Counted from the stretch's first letter, positions 1 to 11,505 are shown. The stretch is 21,365 nt of DNA from Spirochaetota bacterium (GCA_023406985.1 JAEXTK010000143.1:1-21365); one strand, 5' to 3'. Notes: generated from the sequence alone by a model not told the origin. Program-made: numbers and translations.

Positions 1-862
1 CCTCCGGCGCGGCGTCGCAGGAGAGGCCGCGGAGCGCCTCGGACCAGGACTCGGCGAGGGCTCCGCTCTCCTTGCGCGGACCGAGGCTCGCCCGCAGGAG
101 CCGGTCCTCCACCGCGGCGAGGGCTTCGGCGAGGGCCTCCGCCGCGTTCGCCGCGTCGAGGCGGTCCACGAAGACGGGGAGGACGCCGCCGATGGGCGCG
201 CCCACGATGCAGGAGAGGCGGTAGGCGATGGCCGCGCGGAAGGCCGCCGCGTCTTCGGCGGTCACGGCTCCGCCCGCCTCCCCGGCGTGCGCTCGGCGGC
301 CCACGGCGGCGAAGAGACCCGCGATCGGCTCCTCGGAGGGGAGGCCGAGCCGCTGGGCATACGAAGCGAGCAGGCCGCCGCGGGAGCCGAGGAGGGCCTC
401 GTAGACGAAACCCGCCTCCAGGAGCGGGCGGGCGAGTTCCAGCTCGTCCCGCGCGGCGACCGCCCGCAGCGCGGCTTCCTTCCGCGCGGCGAGGAGGGCG
501 AGGGCGCCCCTGATCGTCCGGACGAGGACCTCCTGTTCCACCGGCTTCACGAGGTAGTCGTAGACGCCCAAGGAGAACGCCTCGCGGGCGATGTCGAACC
601 GCTCGTAGGCGGTGAGGAGGATGGGGAGGGTGTCCGGCGAGAGGCGGCGAACCTCCCGGAGCGCGTCGAGACCGCTCATGCCGGGCATGCGCACGTCCAT
701 GAGGACGAGGTCGGGCTTCTCCCGCGCGATGCCCTCCACGGCCGTCCGGGCGGACCGCGAGGTGCCGCAGATCTCCACCTCGCTCATGAACTTGCGCAGG
801 GTGACGGCGAGCCCGTCCAGGACGGGCTGCTCGTCGTCGACGAGATAGACGCGCGCTTTCAT
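1..862 (-). CDS. Response regulator, YesN-like (3' end beyond window)
   Basis: Partial gene read right to left; 287 residues are visible and the C-terminus lies beyond position 1. The N-terminal receiver domain (about residues 3-122) is complete. It has the acidic pair D9-D10, the phospho-acceptor D56 in LVLMDVRMPG, the switch residue T84 in ILLTAY, and K106 in YDYLVKP, a sequence typical of the YesN/AraC-type regulators that pair with YesM-type kinases. Residues 123-287 are an Ala/Leu/Glu-rich linker region that I do not recognise further. An AraC-type DNA-binding domain is expected beyond the edge but cannot be seen. The start codon shares one base with the kinase stop (TGATG), so the two are translationally coupled. 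By family, phosphorylation by the kinase would control transcription, probably of carbohydrate-uptake genes; that target is inference. Confidence 0.93.
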   Translation of the reverse strand, partial: MKARVYLVDDEQPVLDGLAVTLRKFMSEVEICGTSRSARTAVEGIAREKPDLVLMDVRMPGMSGLDALREVRRLSPDTLPILLTAYERFDIAREAFSLGVYDYLVKPVEQEVLVRTIRGALALLAARKEAALRAVAARDELELARPLLEAGFVYEALLGSRGGLLASYAQRLGLPSEEPIAGLFAAVGRRAHAGEAGGAVTAEDAAAFRAAIAYRLSCIVGAPIGGVLPVFVDRLDAANAAEALAEALAAVEDRLLRASLGPRKESGALAESWSEALRGLSCDAAPE

Positions 863-2343
863 CAATACGCCTCCCGGTACGGGATGGATATCGTCACGCG
901 GGTGCCCGAAGGGGCGAGCGATTCCACGGAAAAGACCTCGTCGCGGCCCGAGAAGAGCCGGAGTCTGCGGATGACGTTGACGAGGCCGAGTCCGCCGCCG
1001 CCCGAGCTCTTGAGGTCGCGGCCGTCCGCGGCCGCTTCGAATATTTCGGCGATCCGCTCCTGGGCGATGCCGTTTCCGTTGTCCTCCACGACGATCCGGA
1101 CGTCGCCGTCCGAACGGAAGGCGCGCACCGCGAGCAGGGCTTCGGCGGTCCGTTCCTGGAGGCCGTGGCGCACGGCGTTCTCCGCGAGCGGCTGGATGAT
1201 CATCTTGGGCATGATCGCCCCGGCCGCGTCCTCCTCCACCGAGACGGTGAAATGGAAGACGTCGGGGAAGCGGATGGACATGAGGTAGAGGTAGGACTGG
1301 AGGCAGTCGATCTCCTCGCGGAGGGCCACCGGCGCGTCCAGGTCGCGGAAGGAATAGCGCATGAGGCGGGTGAGCCGTTCCAGGAAGGTGCGGGTCCGGT
1401 CCGCGTCTTCCACCACGGCGAGCTGCACCCCCGCGTTGAGGGTGTTGAAGAGGAAGTGGGGATTGATGCGCGCCTGGAGGGCCGCGAGCTCGGCGTTCCT
1501 GAGCAAGCCCGCCATCTCCAGGTTCTTGACGCGCTCCTCCATGAGCGCGCGCTCCACCTCCGCCTTACTGCGGATGGAATCGATCGAATCCTTGATCGAT
1601 TTCTTCATCAGGTTGAAGGCGTAGGCCGCGGCCCCGATCTCGTCGTCCGCCTCCACGGCGAGGGCGACGTCGTCGAATTCGCCGCGCGCGATCTTGTCCG
1701 CCTCCATGCCGAGGTGGACGATGGGCGAGGCGATCTTGAGGCTGAAGTAGAGGATGATGGACACTCCGAACAGGAGGGCGGCGAAGATGGAGGCCGCGTT
1801 GAGGACGCGCACCCGCCGCATGCCCGCCGAGAACGCGGTGAAGGCCTCGAGCTGCTGATCGAGGCGTCCCACCACGAGGGCGTCCGCCCGTTCCCGGATG
1901 GAGGCCTCGAGCTCCTCGACCCGGTCGTAACGGGGACCGTACTCGGGGATATTGCGGCCCCGTTTGGCCTGCACCGCCGCGTCGCCGGCCGCGATGAACT
2001 CAGCGAGGAGGGCGGCGATGTTCCGCTCGATGAGGGACTCCTCGTCCGCCCCCACCGAGGCGTCCCAGAAGGCGGCCTTCTGGGAAAGGATGCGCGAATA
2101 GTGGATGAAGCGCCGGAGGTTGTCCGAATTCTTCGTTTCCATGTAGGCCGAGAGGTTCGCCTTGGCCGCGGCCGTCTGCGCGAGCGTCTCCTGGAGGATG
2201 AGGTTCTTCTCGAAGAGGGAACCGACCCCGCCGAGGGTGGCGGAGACGGTGAAGGCGGTGAAGACGGCGGCGACGGCCATGAGGAGGACGGGGACGATGG
2301 CGAGGGCGAACAGCTTGTCGCGGATGGTGCGCGGTAGCTTCAT
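862..2343 (-). CDS. Sensor histidine kinase, YesM/LytS-type (HisKA_4TM-less His_kinase family)
   Basis: This 493-residue membrane histidine kinase has a first transmembrane helix at about residues 11-33, a mainly helical extracytoplasmic sensor region to about 177, a second helix at about 181-203, and a HAMP linker at about 203-255. A coiled stretch at 255-290 leads into the His_kinase domain with the phospho-accepting H296 in ARINPHFLFN. The ATPase domain follows: N-box ENAVRHG (388-394), G1 box EDNGNG (420-425) and the glycine-rich GGGGLGL (448-454). All key residues are present, so it should be active. Its start overlaps the upstream binding-protein stop by four bases (ATGA), and its stop shares a base with the response regulator start. 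The arrangement suggests that the binding protein feeds a ligand signal to this kinase, which phosphorylates the downstream regulator. The ligand is unknown. Confidence 0.95.
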   Translation of the reverse strand: MKLPRTIRDKLFALAIVPVLLMAVAAVFTAFTVSATLGGVGSLFEKNLILQETLAQTAAAKANLSAYMETKNSDNLRRFIHYSRILSQKAAFWDASVGADEESLIERNIAALLAEFIAAGDAAVQAKRGRNIPEYGPRYDRVEELEASIRERADALVVGRLDQQLEAFTAFSAGMRRVRVLNAASIFAALLFGVSIILYFSLKIASPIVHLGMEADKIARGEFDDVALAVEADDEIGAAAYAFNLMKKSIKDSIDSIRSKAEVERALMEERVKNLEMAGLLRNAELAALQARINPHFLFNTLNAGVQLAVVEDADRTRTFLERLTRLMRYSFRDLDAPVALREEIDCLQSYLYLMSIRFPDVFHFTVSVEEDAAGAIMPKMIIQPLAENAVRHGLQERTAEALLAVRAFRSDGDVRIVVEDNGNGIAQERIAEIFEAAADGRDLKSSGGGGLGLVNVIRRLRLFSGRDEVFSVESLAPSGTRVTISIPYREAY

Positions 2344-3338
2344 GGCCGCCGCCTCTTGGCGAGTTCTTCCTGGGTGAGGATGTAGGCGCCCGGATCGACG
2401 TAGGCGCTCGTCCGCTCGTTCCGGGCGAGCGCGACGAGGGTTTCCACCGCGGCCCCTCCGGCCCGCTCGGGATTGCGCGCGAGGCTCGCGGTGACCACGC
2501 CCGTCTCGATGAGTTTGCGGATCTCCGGCGTGTCGTCGAAGGCGAGGATGGCGAGCTTGCCGACCCGGCCGAACTCCACGAGGGCCTGGGCAGCGCCTTC
2601 GGCGTCCCGCGCGTTCGTGAAGATGACCACGTCGACGGCGGAGGAGGCGGAGAGCAGGTCGCGGACGAACTCCTCGCCCGCGGCCGATTCGTTCGGCCCG
2701 CTCCGTATGGATTCCAGGCGGATGGCGGGGTAGGCTCGCTCGGTCTGGCGGAAACCCATGACGAAGGTCGCGTCCCTGCCCGGAGAGCCGTTCTGGCCCA
2801 TGGAGAGGAGCAGGGCGACGCGGGCGCCGCGGGGAAACCGTTCGGAGACCGCCTTTCCCGCGAGCTTGCCGAGCTCGAAGGCGTTGGTGCCGACGTGGGC
2901 CCGCCGCTTGGTGGAAGGGAGGTCGTTCTCCAAGGTCACCACCGGTACGCCTCGCTCGGCCAGGGCGGCGATCTCGGCGTCGTAGGACCCGCCCGTCGGC
3001 AGGGAGACGATGGCCCCGTCGGGGGAAAGGTCGGCGATGAGGCGGAGTTGCCGACGGATCGCCTCGCTGCCTTCCCCGCCGCGGTATTCGAAGACCTGGA
3101 TGGCGGCCCGCTCCTTCTCGGCCGTTTCCGCCATGCCGTTGCGCGCCCTTAAATAGAAAAGATCGCGCTCCGAGTCCGGGAGCAGGGCGACGAAATGGAA
3201 GACCGTGGTTTCGCGCGCCTTACCGCGCTCCGCAGTCGCGACCGTGCGCTCCACCGAATCGAGCACGATCACGGACCAGCCGAAGATCACGGCGAACAAG
3301 AGCGCTGAGAATGCGACGAGAACGCGGAGCACCTTCAT
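2340..3338 (-). CDS. Membrane-anchored periplasmic sugar-binding-like protein (sensor component)
   Basis: A 332-residue protein of the periplasmic binding protein / LacI-like fold (Peripla_BP_4 type). One hydrophobic helix at residues 4-26 follows a short positive N-terminus. The protein contains no cysteine at all, so it is not a lipoprotein; an uncleaved signal anchor or a cleaved signal peptide are both possible. Fold-typical segments are visible: DGAIVSLPT and VPVVTLENDLPS in the first lobe, the hinge-type HVGTNAFELGKLAGKAV, VALLLSMGQNGSPGRDATFVMGFRQ, VDVVIFTNARDAEGAAQAL, and LAILAFDDTPEIRKLIETGVVTAS. It is the first gene of an operon with the kinase and regulator and has no permease or ATPase beside it, which argues for sensing rather than uptake. 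Ligand identity, sugar or otherwise, is inference from the family. A near-consensus promoter lies immediately upstream. Confidence 0.9.
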   Translation of the reverse strand: MKVLRVLVAFSALLFAVIFGWSVIVLDSVERTVATAERGKARETTVFHFVALLPDSERDLFYLRARNGMAETAEKERAAIQVFEYRGGEGSEAIRRQLRLIADLSPDGAIVSLPTGGSYDAEIAALAERGVPVVTLENDLPSTKRRAHVGTNAFELGKLAGKAVSERFPRGARVALLLSMGQNGSPGRDATFVMGFRQTERAYPAIRLESIRSGPNESAAGEEFVRDLLSASSAVDVVIFTNARDAEGAAQALVEFGRVGKLAILAFDDTPEIRKLIETGVVTASLARNPERAGGAAVETLVALARNERTSAYVDPGAYILTQEELAKRRRP

Positions 3339-3349
3339 GACGGTCCTTC

Positions 3350-3378
3350 AGGATACCCGGCTTATCCCTCCGCGTCAA
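3350..3378 (-). promoter_or_regulatory. Sigma70-type promoter of the sensor operon
   Basis: On the minus strand TTGACG (3378-3373) and TATCCT (3355-3350) are separated by exactly 17 bases. The expected transcription start is near 3343, only about five bases before the ATG at 3338, so the transcript should have almost no leader. An AAGGA just upstream of the start codon would be only partly transcribed. Confidence 0.7.
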
Positions 3379-3533
3379 AGGAAGAAGCGCCGATACCGAC
3401 CGCGGTGCCGAACGCTTCGGCTCATTTCCCCAAGCTTCGGGACACTGAGGGTTTTTACGAAGACTCGGCGTAACTTCCCCGGCGGTTCGGTGTTGTCAAG
3501 GATAGTACGAGCCACGAAAAAGTCCCGCGATAT

Positions 3534-3580
3534 CCGCCGCGATCGGTCCTCCTCCTCCCGATCGCGGCGGTCTTTTTTTC
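3534..3580 (+). terminator. Intrinsic terminator upstream of the gltB promoter
   Basis: A perfect 12-bp stem (3534-3545 with 3559-3570, CCGCCGCGATCG and its complement) closes a 13-base CTCC-rich loop and is followed by TCTTTTTTTC. It is oriented to end plus-strand transcription, yet no gene lies on that strand between 3339 and 3534. It may insulate gltB from read-through or end a small RNA. It lies before the AT-rich gltB promoter, so it is not an attenuator for that promoter. Confidence 0.8.
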
Positions 3581-3618
3581 TCCGCGCCGCCGATCGCGAC
3601 GCGCGCACGCCCTTGCGC

Positions 3619-3632
3619 CGCATATATATGCG
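3619..3632. promoter_or_regulatory. 14-bp perfect palindrome, possible operator
   Basis: CGCATATATATGCG is a perfect inverted repeat and marks the left border of the AT-rich island, about 50 bases upstream of the likely gltB -10 box. The position suits binding by a dimeric regulator. I do not recognise the motif as a known regulator site. Confidence 0.45.
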
Positions 3633-3646
3633 CTCATACAAATAAT

Positions 3647-3686
3647 ATGCATGAATATTGCATAAAAATTGCATATTGTGTATAAG
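3647..3686 (+). promoter_or_regulatory. gltBD promoter region with three phased TGCAT repeats
   Basis: TGCAT occurs at 3648, 3659 and 3670, exactly 11 bp apart, so all three face the same side of the helix. The middle copy sits in TTGCAT (3658-3663), which is 17 bases before TATAAG (3681-3686), a good -10 box. The -35 match is poor (only TTG agrees), as is common for activator-dependent promoters. The predicted transcription start is near 3693, giving a leader of about 44 bases. Confidence 0.55.
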
Positions 3687-3723
3687 TACCGTGAGTCAAG
3701 GGCGTAGTATCGACACGTCCTAT

Positions 3724-3731
3724 GGAAGGAG
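3724..3731 (+). promoter_or_regulatory. gltB ribosome binding site deciding the start
   Basis: GGAAGGAG sits five bases before the ATG at 3737. An in-frame ATG at 3722 overlaps this site and has no ribosome binding site of its own, so 3737 is the better start. Confidence 0.8.
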
Positions 3732-3736
3732 CCGCC

Positions 3737-8488
<4,752 letters not shown>

Positions 8489-8492
8489 CGAT

Positions 8493-9950
8493 ATGGGCGA
8501 TCCCAAGGGTTTCATGAAGATCAAGCGCAAGGTCGCGGGCTACCGGCCCGTGGAGGAGCGCATCAACGACTATAGCGAGGTGGAGCTCCAGCTGCCCGAA
8601 GAGGAGCGCAAGGAGCAGGCAGCCCGCTGCATGGATTGCGGCATCCCGTTCTGCCACTGGGCCTGTCCGGTCCACAACGTCATGCCGGAGTGGCAAGACC
8701 GGCTCTTCCGGGGCGACTGGGCGGGAGCCTGGACCATCCTGGAGGACACCAATCCCTTCCCGGAGTTCACCGGCCGCGTGTGCCCCGCGCCCTGCGAGGC
8801 GTCCTGCGTGCTCGGCGCCAACGACGAGCCGGTCACCATCCGGCAGAACGAGCTCGCGGTGATCGAGAAGGCCTTCGAGCTCGGGCTCGTGAAGCCGCTC
8901 TCGCCCCGACGGCGGAACGGCAAGAAGGTCGCGGTGGTCGGCGGCGGCCCCGCGGGACTGTCGGCGGCTTACTACCTCAACCGGGCCGGCTTCGCCGTAA
9001 CCGTCTTCGAGGGCGACAAGGAAGTGGGCGGTTACCTCCGGTACGGCATCCCCGACTTCAAGCTCGACAAGGGCTTCATCGACCGGCGGGTCAACCTCAT
9101 GGCCGCCGAGGGAGTGGAATTCCGGACGAGCACGCGCATCGGCTCCGCCCTGTACGCCTTCGGGACCACGGGCGAGGGCACGTCGGTGGTGGAGGCGAAA
9201 AAGCTCGTGGAGGACTTCGACCTGGTCCTCCTGACCATCGGCGCCCGCGCCGCCCGCGACCTCTCCGTTCCCGGCCGCGAGAATGCCGGCATCGTGCAGG
9301 CCTTGGACTTCCTCTCCCTGCAGAACCGCGCCTGCGCCCAGGAGGCGTGCGAGGACGGGCACGAGCCCATCAGCGCCTTCGGCAAGCGGGTCGTGGTCAT
9401 CGGCGGCGGCGACACCGGCGCGGACTGCGTCGGCACCTCCAACCGCCAAGGCGCGCGCAAGGTGACGCAGATCGAGGTCATGCCCAAGCCGCCGGAGCAC
9501 CGGACCGGGACCGATCCGTGGCCGCTCTGGCCGAAGGTGCTCAAGACCTCGAGCTCCCACCAGGAAGGCTGCGAGCGGCTCTGGGCGGTGAGCACGAAGG
9601 AGTTCATCGGCCGCGACGGGCGCGTAGAGGCCATCCGCGCCGCGCGGGTGGAGTGGGTCGGCACGAACGGCAAGACGTCCATGGTGGAGGTGCCCGGATC
9701 CGATTTCGAGATCGGGGCGGACCTCGTGCTCCTCGCGATGGGCTTCACCCACGTGGTGCAGGACGGCCTCGTGGCGGACCTCGGCCTGGAGCTGGATCCG
9801 CGGGGCAACATACGCACCGCCGGCACCTTCCACACCTCCAACCCGAAGGTCTGGTCCGCGGGCGACGCCCGCAAGGGGGCGAGCCTCGTGGTCCACGCCA
9901 TATCGGACGGCCGGGCCGCCGCCGAGGCCATCATCGCCGCCCTTGGTTGA
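8493..9950 (+). CDS. gltD: Glutamate synthase (NADPH) small subunit
   Basis: A 485-residue FAD- and NADPH-binding iron-sulfur subunit that takes electrons from NADPH and passes them through 4Fe-4S clusters to GltB. The N-terminal cluster region contains C46, C49, C54 and C58 (CMDCGIPFCHWAC) and a second group C97, C101 and C105. The FAD-binding Rossmann motif is VAVVGGGPAGLSAAYYL (from residue 147), the NADPH motif is VVVIGGGDTGADC (300-312), and the closing FAD motif GDARKGASLVVHAISDGR is near the C-terminus. Length is normal for the family (E. coli 472). The ATG lies four bases after the gltB stop; GAGGG inside the gltB end serves as ribosome binding site, so the two are cotranscribed and coupled. 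The stop codon is also the first triplet of a downstream repeat. Confidence 0.97.
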   Translation: MGDPKGFMKIKRKVAGYRPVEERINDYSEVELQLPEEERKEQAARCMDCGIPFCHWACPVHNVMPEWQDRLFRGDWAGAWTILEDTNPFPEFTGRVCPAPCEASCVLGANDEPVTIRQNELAVIEKAFELGLVKPLSPRRRNGKKVAVVGGGPAGLSAAYYLNRAGFAVTVFEGDKEVGGYLRYGIPDFKLDKGFIDRRVNLMAAEGVEFRTSTRIGSALYAFGTTGEGTSVVEAKKLVEDFDLVLLTIGARAARDLSVPGRENAGIVQALDFLSLQNRACAQEACEDGHEPISAFGKRVVVIGGGDTGADCVGTSNRQGARKVTQIEVMPKPPEHRTGTDPWPLWPKVLKTSSSHQEGCERLWAVSTKEFIGRDGRVEAIRAARVEWVGTNGKTSMVEVPGSDFEIGADLVLLAMGFTHVVQDGLVADLGLELDPRGNIRTAGTFHTSNPKVWSAGDARKGASLVVHAISDGRAAAEAIIAALG

Positions 9951-10052
9951 GCGCGGTGCGCTCTGCCAAGGGCGCGCCCTCGGCTGAGCACGGAGCGCCC
10001 TGCCAAGGAAGCGCGCTCCGCTGAGCGCGTCGGCGGAGGGTGCGCGATCGAC
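9948..10052. repeat. 37-bp tandem repeat after gltD (two clear copies, one degenerate)
   Basis: Units start at 9948, 9985 and 10022, each with TGAGC. Copies one and two agree at 30 of 37 positions and share CTGCCAAGG in the middle; copy three matches only at its beginning, and a last TGAACACGG occurs at 10053 next to the terminator. The units form hairpins: GAGCGC/GCGCTC with a three-base loop at the start of copy one, and CGCGCTC/GAGCGCG (10012-10018 with 10023-10029) across the copy two/three junction. GGGCGCGCCC at 9970-9979 is palindromic. The structure resembles REP-type intergenic elements; no known family was recognised. Confidence 0.75.
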
Positions 10053-10062
10053 TGAACACGGA

Positions 10063-10103
10063 GGCGTTCCGTGGCTCGTGAAGAGCCGCGGAACGCCTTT
10101 TTT
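10063..10103 (+). terminator. gltBD operon terminator
   Basis: A 15-bp stem (10063-10077 with 10083-10097) has one T-G wobble and a five-base GTGAA loop, and is followed by six T residues. It is a strong Rho-independent terminator about 110 bases after the gltD stop. Confidence 0.93.
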
Positions 10104-10160
10104 CGTTGGGTCCGCATGCCAAGCGAGAAAAAAGGGGCGAGCAAACTGTAGAATTTGCAG

Positions 10161-10195
10161 ACATTTGATTAAAAATGTAATACGCGCGCTATACT
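10161..10195 (+). promoter_or_regulatory. Promoter and inverted repeat upstream of the phosphodiesterase-like gene
   Basis: TTGATT (10165-10170) and TATACT (10190-10195) are 19 bases apart, slightly long but acceptable. ACATTT and AAATGT form a perfect inverted repeat with a six-base spacer (10161-10178) covering the -35 box, where a repressor could block RNA polymerase. The AT-rich patch stands out from its surroundings. The predicted start near 10202 leaves a leader of about 12 bases containing AAGGCGG, four bases before the ATG. Confidence 0.55.
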
Positions 10196-10213
10196 GTCGG
10201 GTAAGGCGGTCAA

Positions 10214-11173
10214 ATGGAAAGTACGCTTCCGCTTGAGTTGGCGTCGTTGCTCGATCACGCGGATCCCGATGCGGTGATCGCGGCGGTGAGGTCCCTCTAT
10301 TCCGTCGCGTATCCCGGTGCGGACTTCGCGTCGGTGGAACGCGCCTTCACCCTCACCAAGGATCTCTACGCCGGTCTCTTTCCCGGATACGTCGCGTGCA
10401 GGACGGCGTATCACGATTACCGGCACACGGTGGACGTCTTCGTCGCCACCGCGCGGCTCCTCGACGGCGCCGTGCTCACGGGAGCGGCGCCCACCTCTCC
10501 GCTGGCCGCCGAGACCCTCGTCGCGGCCCTGCTCCACGACGTCGGCTACGTGCAGGAGACCTCGGACGTCGAAGGTACGGGCGCCAAGTACACCAAGACC
10601 CACGTAGCCCGCTCGGTGGAGTTCACGGCCAAGCACGCGGCCGCCTTCGGCCTGGACGCGGGCCAAGCCAAGCGCATCGGGGCCCTCATCCTCGGCACGG
10701 ACCTCTCGATTCCCTGGGACAAGCTCCCCTATGAGGGAAAAGACGAGCGCCAGGCCGCCGCCGTCCTGGCCGCGGCCGACCTCCTCGGCCAGATGGCGGA
10801 TCGGGCCTACCTGGAGAAGCTCCTGTTCCTCTACTACGAGTTCAAGGAAGCCGGATTCGGGGGCTACAACAGCGCCTTCGACATACTCCGGAAGACGAGC
10901 GCGTTCTACGCGGGGACGAAGGAGCGCCTGGACAAGACGCTCGCGCCTGAATCCTACGCGGCGCGTCGCCATTTCGCCGAGCGCTACGGCGAAGACCGCG
11001 ACCTCTACCGCGACGCGATCGCGATGCAGATGACCTACCTCGATTCGATCATGGAGGACGATTCGGTCAACTTCAGGCAGCGCCTCAGGCGCATGGACCT
11101 GGAGACGGCGGAGATCGAGGAAAAGGCTCGGCTAGCGTCCTTCGGCGTCAGTTTCGTCCTGGATGCGTCCTGA
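10214..11173 (+). CDS. HD / class I cyclic-nucleotide phosphodiesterase-like metal hydrolase
   Basis: A 319-residue soluble protein with no signal peptide. Its metal-site motifs follow the order of eukaryote-type class I phosphodiesterases: AYHDYRHTVDV (H67, H71; compare YHNxxHaxDV), ALLHDVGY (H108-D109) and AAADLLGQM (D189). These would bind two metals and support hydrolysis of a phosphodiester, plausibly a cyclic nucleotide. One departure is that the second His of the HDxxH signature is Tyr (Y112), and the following Gly and Asn positions of that signature are not conserved either. Substrate and even the exact hydrolase class therefore remain uncertain; a general HD-domain phosphohydrolase is the alternative. 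The gene has its own promoter, and its last 42 bases overlap an oppositely oriented small gene. No cyclase lies nearby. Confidence 0.85.
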   Translation: MESTLPLELASLLDHADPDAVIAAVRSLYSVAYPGADFASVERAFTLTKDLYAGLFPGYVACRTAYHDYRHTVDVFVATARLLDGAVLTGAAPTSPLAAETLVAALLHDVGYVQETSDVEGTGAKYTKTHVARSVEFTAKHAAAFGLDAGQAKRIGALILGTDLSIPWDKLPYEGKDERQAAAVLAAADLLGQMADRAYLEKLLFLYYEFKEAGFGGYNSAFDILRKTSAFYAGTKERLDKTLAPESYAARRHFAERYGEDRDLYRDAIAMQMTYLDSIMEDDSVNFRQRLRRMDLETAEIEEKARLASFGVSFVLDAS

Positions 11174-11473
11174 AGCGCCGCTTCCTGAAGCGCCGCTGCC
11201 CGAAACCGCGCCGTCAGCCTGGTCGATCGCTCCCGCCGATTCCGCCTCCGCGTCCTTCCGGGCGCGGGATTCCGCCTCTTTCTTTTCGTCCGCGGCTATT
11301 TTCCTGTTGAGCATCAAGAGTCCGATCGCCGCGATGAATACCCCGTCGAAGAAGAGCTTATCGGTGCCGTCCCCGAGATCGAGGCCGAGGAACTGCCGCG
11401 CGAGGGTATACAGGATCATGAATACGCCGATCGAGGCCGTCGCCACGAGGAGCCACTTCCGCTGAATCTTCAT
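11132..11473 (-). CDS. Small two-helix membrane protein of unknown function
   Basis: A 113-residue protein with a very good ribosome binding site (AGGAGG five bases before the ATG at 11473), although longer in-frame extensions exist upstream without one. A positive N-terminus is followed by a hydrophobic helix (about 8-27), a short Gly/Asp loop, a second helix (about 40-56), then a highly charged helical stretch (58-78) and a Gly/Ser/Ala-rich low-complexity tail (90-102). By the positive-inside rule both termini are probably cytoplasmic. I recognise no family. The last 42 bases overlap the convergent phosphodiesterase-like gene, and the tail's repeat comes from a 15-bp DNA duplication, so the exact C-terminus may be variable. 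A -10-like TATACT lies upstream. Confidence 0.75.
   Translation of the reverse strand: MKIQRKWLLVATASIGVFMILYTLARQFLGLDLGDGTDKLFFDGVFIAAIGLLMLNRKIAADEKKEAESRARKDAEAESAGAIDQADGAVSGSGASGSGASGRIQDETDAEGR
11169..11197. repeat. 15-bp-period direct repeat at the stop codon
   Basis: CCTGAAGCGCCGCT occurs at 11169-11182 and again at 11184-11197. The first copy contains the phosphodiesterase-like gene's TGA stop; on the other strand the repeats encode the Gly/Ser/Ala tail of the small membrane protein. Confidence 0.8.
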
Positions 11474-11505
11474 ATCGCCTCCTGGTCGGTAGCGGGTCTC
11501 CGCGC

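Larger units (their letters stand above)
3339..3736. other. Divergent intergenic region between the sensor operon and gltB
   Basis: This 398-base stretch contains no convincing gene. The reading frames crossing it are Arg/Lys- or Ser-rich and lack ribosome binding sites. From left to right it holds the sensor-operon promoter; a small perfect hairpin at 3407-3421 (GCCGAA, three-base loop, TTCGGC); a GC-rich unassigned stretch; a strong terminator-like hairpin; and then an abrupt AT-rich island (about 3619-3690) containing a palindrome, phased repeats and the likely gltB promoter. I recognised no known riboswitch. Confidence 0.8.

Noticed and set aside
287..1288. Long plus-strand open frame opposite the kinase and regulator genes
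   Set aside because: It is antisense to two clearly recognisable genes, has an Arg/Gly/Glu-rich composition typical of GC-rich shadow frames, and shows no domain.
3339..3533. Possible riboswitch upstream of gltB
   Set aside because: I could not match it to any known riboswitch, and the likely gltB promoter lies downstream of the hairpin, so it would not be in the gltB mRNA.
3375..3674. 99-residue minus-strand open frame in the intergenic region
   Set aside because: It is Arg/Lys/Asp low complexity, has no ribosome binding site, and runs across the terminator hairpin and the gltB promoter island.
10165..10178. FNR-like half site (TTGAT) upstream of the phosphodiesterase-like gene
   Set aside because: The second half does not match ATCAA; the ACATTT/AAATGT dyad explains the symmetry better.
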